A stretch of DNA of 64,000 bases from Bacillota bacterium (GTDB lineage: Bacteria > Bacillota > Clostridia > Tissierellales > Sedimentibacteraceae). A model generated the notes under the pieces. The model worked only from the letters and a program-made list of their open reading frames with translations, made no database searches and was not told the origin of the DNA. A program made the translations under genes and the position numbers. Shown in pieces: positions 62,591-64,000 of this stretch; position 1 is the stretch's first letter, and the number at the start of each line of letters is the position of its first letter. The stretch lies in assembly GCA_023453025.1 (NCBI GenBank), contig JAEXUD010000008.1:1-64000 (forward strand), written 5' to 3'.

Positions 62591-64000
62591 ATGAGCAGAA
62601 TAAAAGCTTTTTTAAGTAATATGGGTATAAATTTAAAAACAACTGTATTCAGATTTCCGGTGACTCTATTATATTTGGCAGCTATGACAACAATTGTCTT
62701 TCTTACAATAGAAGACAATTTCGGAAATGAAGCATTATTAGGAAGGCTGTTTTTCACAGGAATATTCGGAGCCTTGCTGTCAACAGCAATTCAGTTTACA
62801 AATGAACGTTTTAATAATCTTTCAAAATTTATCTTGGTATTTCATAGTTCAACATTTCTTTTATCATTAGGATATTATTACTTCATGACTAATGATGAAA
62901 TTACTCAATCAATGGTTATACATTTGTTTGTGATATCATTTGCTTTATTTGCTGCATATTTATATATGCCTTCTGCTAAAAACGAAGTCAATTTTGGCAA
63001 TGTTGCACTGTCTCATTTCAAGTCAGCATTTACTGCAATTTTATACGGGCTCGTGTTGTTTCTTGGATTTGTTGCAATATTTGGAGCTGTCGATATATTA
63101 CTTTTTAATTTAGATACTGAAATTTATGCACATACGGCAAATATTGCATTTGTGTTTTTCACTCCGGTTTACTATCTTTCACTGCTTCCTGAATTCAATT
63201 CTAAGGATGAAAGTAATTTCGGGAAAAATGAAGCTGCATTCAATTACCCCAGAGTTCTGGAAGTATTGGTTTCTTTTATAATAACACCTTTAATTTCAGT
63301 GTTTTCAGTTGTATTAATTTTGTATTTTTTAAAAATATTGATTACAGGAGTCTGGCCGGTTGGGCAAGTAGGACCTATGGTGCTTGCATACTCGGCAGCA
63401 GGATACTTCATTTATATATTGGGGTCAAACCTGGAAAACCGTTTTTCTTATCTATACAGAAAAATTTTTCCGATATTGCTTATACCTCTTGTTGCAATGC
63501 AGCTTGTTTCATCCTATATAAGAGTTGAAGCATATGGCATTACCGAGTCAAGATATTATGTAATATTGTTCGGAATATTCTCAATCGTGTGTGCGACGAT
63601 ACTTATATTCAAAAAAAAGAAAAATTCCAACTCAATAGTTCTTTTGTCCGCAATATTTGCGATACTCTCAATTATTCCTCCGGTTGATGCTTTTACGATA
63701 TCCAGAAACAGCCAGGAAGGCAGATTGGAAGAAATATTAATCAGAAATAACATGCTGGCTGATAATGAAATAGTTCCAAAAGAAAATGTTTCAAATGAAG
63801 ATAAACATGAAATAACAAATATTTCAGATTACCTTGCAAGGATGGGTTATTTAAGAGATATCGAATGGTTTCCTGAAGAACATATTTCTGAGTCAGGATA
63901 TTATAGGAATTTTGAAGTGGTTTACGGCTTCAGCCCATACTATGGCGGCTATGAACCCGGGGAAATTCCACAGTACATTTATGCAAGATTAGATGACAAT
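62591..64000 (+). CDS. Membrane protein of the DUF4153 type, C-terminus outside the window
   Basis: An open frame of 470 codons that continues past the end, so it is partial. ATG 62591 follows GAGGTG. About 11 hydrophobic segments fill residues 20-375, followed by a soluble region. The pattern of repeated helices with short charged loops fits the DUF4153 family of poorly known membrane proteins. Assignment from hydropathy and general resemblance, not a diagnostic motif. Confidence 0.7.
   Translation, partial: MSRIKAFLSNMGINLKTTVFRFPVTLLYLAAMTTIVFLTIEDNFGNEALLGRLFFTGIFGALLSTAIQFTNERFNNLSKFILVFHSSTFLLSLGYYYFMTNDEITQSMVIHLFVISFALFAAYLYMPSAKNEVNFGNVALSHFKSAFTAILYGLVLFLGFVAIFGAVDILLFNLDTEIYAHTANIAFVFFTPVYYLSLLPEFNSKDESNFGKNEAAFNYPRVLEVLVSFIITPLISVFSVVLILYFLKILITGVWPVGQVGPMVLAYSAAGYFIYILGSNLENRFSYLYRKIFPILLIPLVAMQLVSSYIRVEAYGITESRYYVILFGIFSIVCATILIFKKKKNSNSIVLLSAIFAILSIIPPVDAFTISRNSQEGRLEEILIRNNMLADNEIVPKENVSNEDKHEITNISDYLARMGYLRDIEWFPEEHISESGYYRNFEVVYGFSPYYGGYEPGEIPQYIYARLDDN

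Overview
The window looks like the chromosome of a low-GC anaerobic Firmicute of the class Clostridia, possibly near Sedimentibacter/Tissierellia; that placement is inference from gene content. Supporting signs are A+T-rich codons, strong GGAGG ribosome binding sites, T-box leaders, FeoAB with a DtxR-type regulator, a type-2 isoleucyl-tRNA synthetase and a TrpXYZ-like transporter.

Region by region. (1) 1-7499 is the right part of an integrated mobile element whose left end lies outside the window. It holds a Replic_Relax-type protein, a DnaB-like helicase, a Rep-like initiator whose 3' end carries three 22-bp iterons, an excisionase-like HTH protein and, on the other strand, a tyrosine integrase. 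The excisionase-replication genes are preceded by an elaborate leader: three tiny ORFs with near-identical ribosome binding sites, each tied to a hairpin, then a terminator/antiterminator pair. The integrase end abuts the 3' end of a 23S rRNA uracil methyltransferase gene. (2) 7500-16600 is housekeeping: rlmD, a thioesterase, a flavodoxin-like protein, ptsI, aroD, and ileS behind a T-box. The IleRS has the swapped GXHH form of the HIGH motif. (3) 16658-25152 holds a FAD/Rieske oxidoreductase, an operon of two Ppx/GppA-HD proteins flanking polyphosphate kinase, and a PIN-PhoH ATPase. (4) 25222-33700 holds a truncated UDP-sugar dehydrogenase, a glycosyltransferase, a zinc phospholipase-like protein, a small Cys-rich protein, a tRNA methyltransferase and a five-gene peptide/nickel ABC importer. 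(5) 33701-36000 is a disturbed accessory patch: a nested inverted repeat resembling a MITE, short ORF fragments, an HxlR regulator and an isochorismatase-like hydrolase. (6) 36000-42000 holds an ABC exporter, an MBL-fold hydrolase and a divergent DtxR / feoAB iron locus. (7) 42000-54200 holds a C39-like peptidase, a T-box-controlled TrpXYZ-like importer with two tandem binding proteins, CCA-adding enzyme, a YibE/F membrane protein, alkaline phosphatase, a secreted nuclease with Ca-binding-like loops, a SRAP protein and a lipoprotein. (8) 54300-54811 holds a decayed integrase beside tRNA-Ser(GGA), the scar of an older insertion. (9) 56167-59347 is the most unusual chromosomal locus: a TetR regulator, a radical SAM enzyme, and a divergent paralogue of that enzyme that has lost the [4Fe-4S] cysteines. 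Between the two divergent genes lie three GACA-N11-TGTC dyads spaced exactly 28 bp apart. (10) The rest is a DegV protein, an FMN reductase, a GAF/HD-GYP protein and a DUF4153-like membrane protein that runs off the window.

The best candidates for something undescribed are the triple leader-ORF attenuator in front of the element's excision/replication genes, and the radical SAM enzyme/pseudoenzyme pair with its phased operator array.
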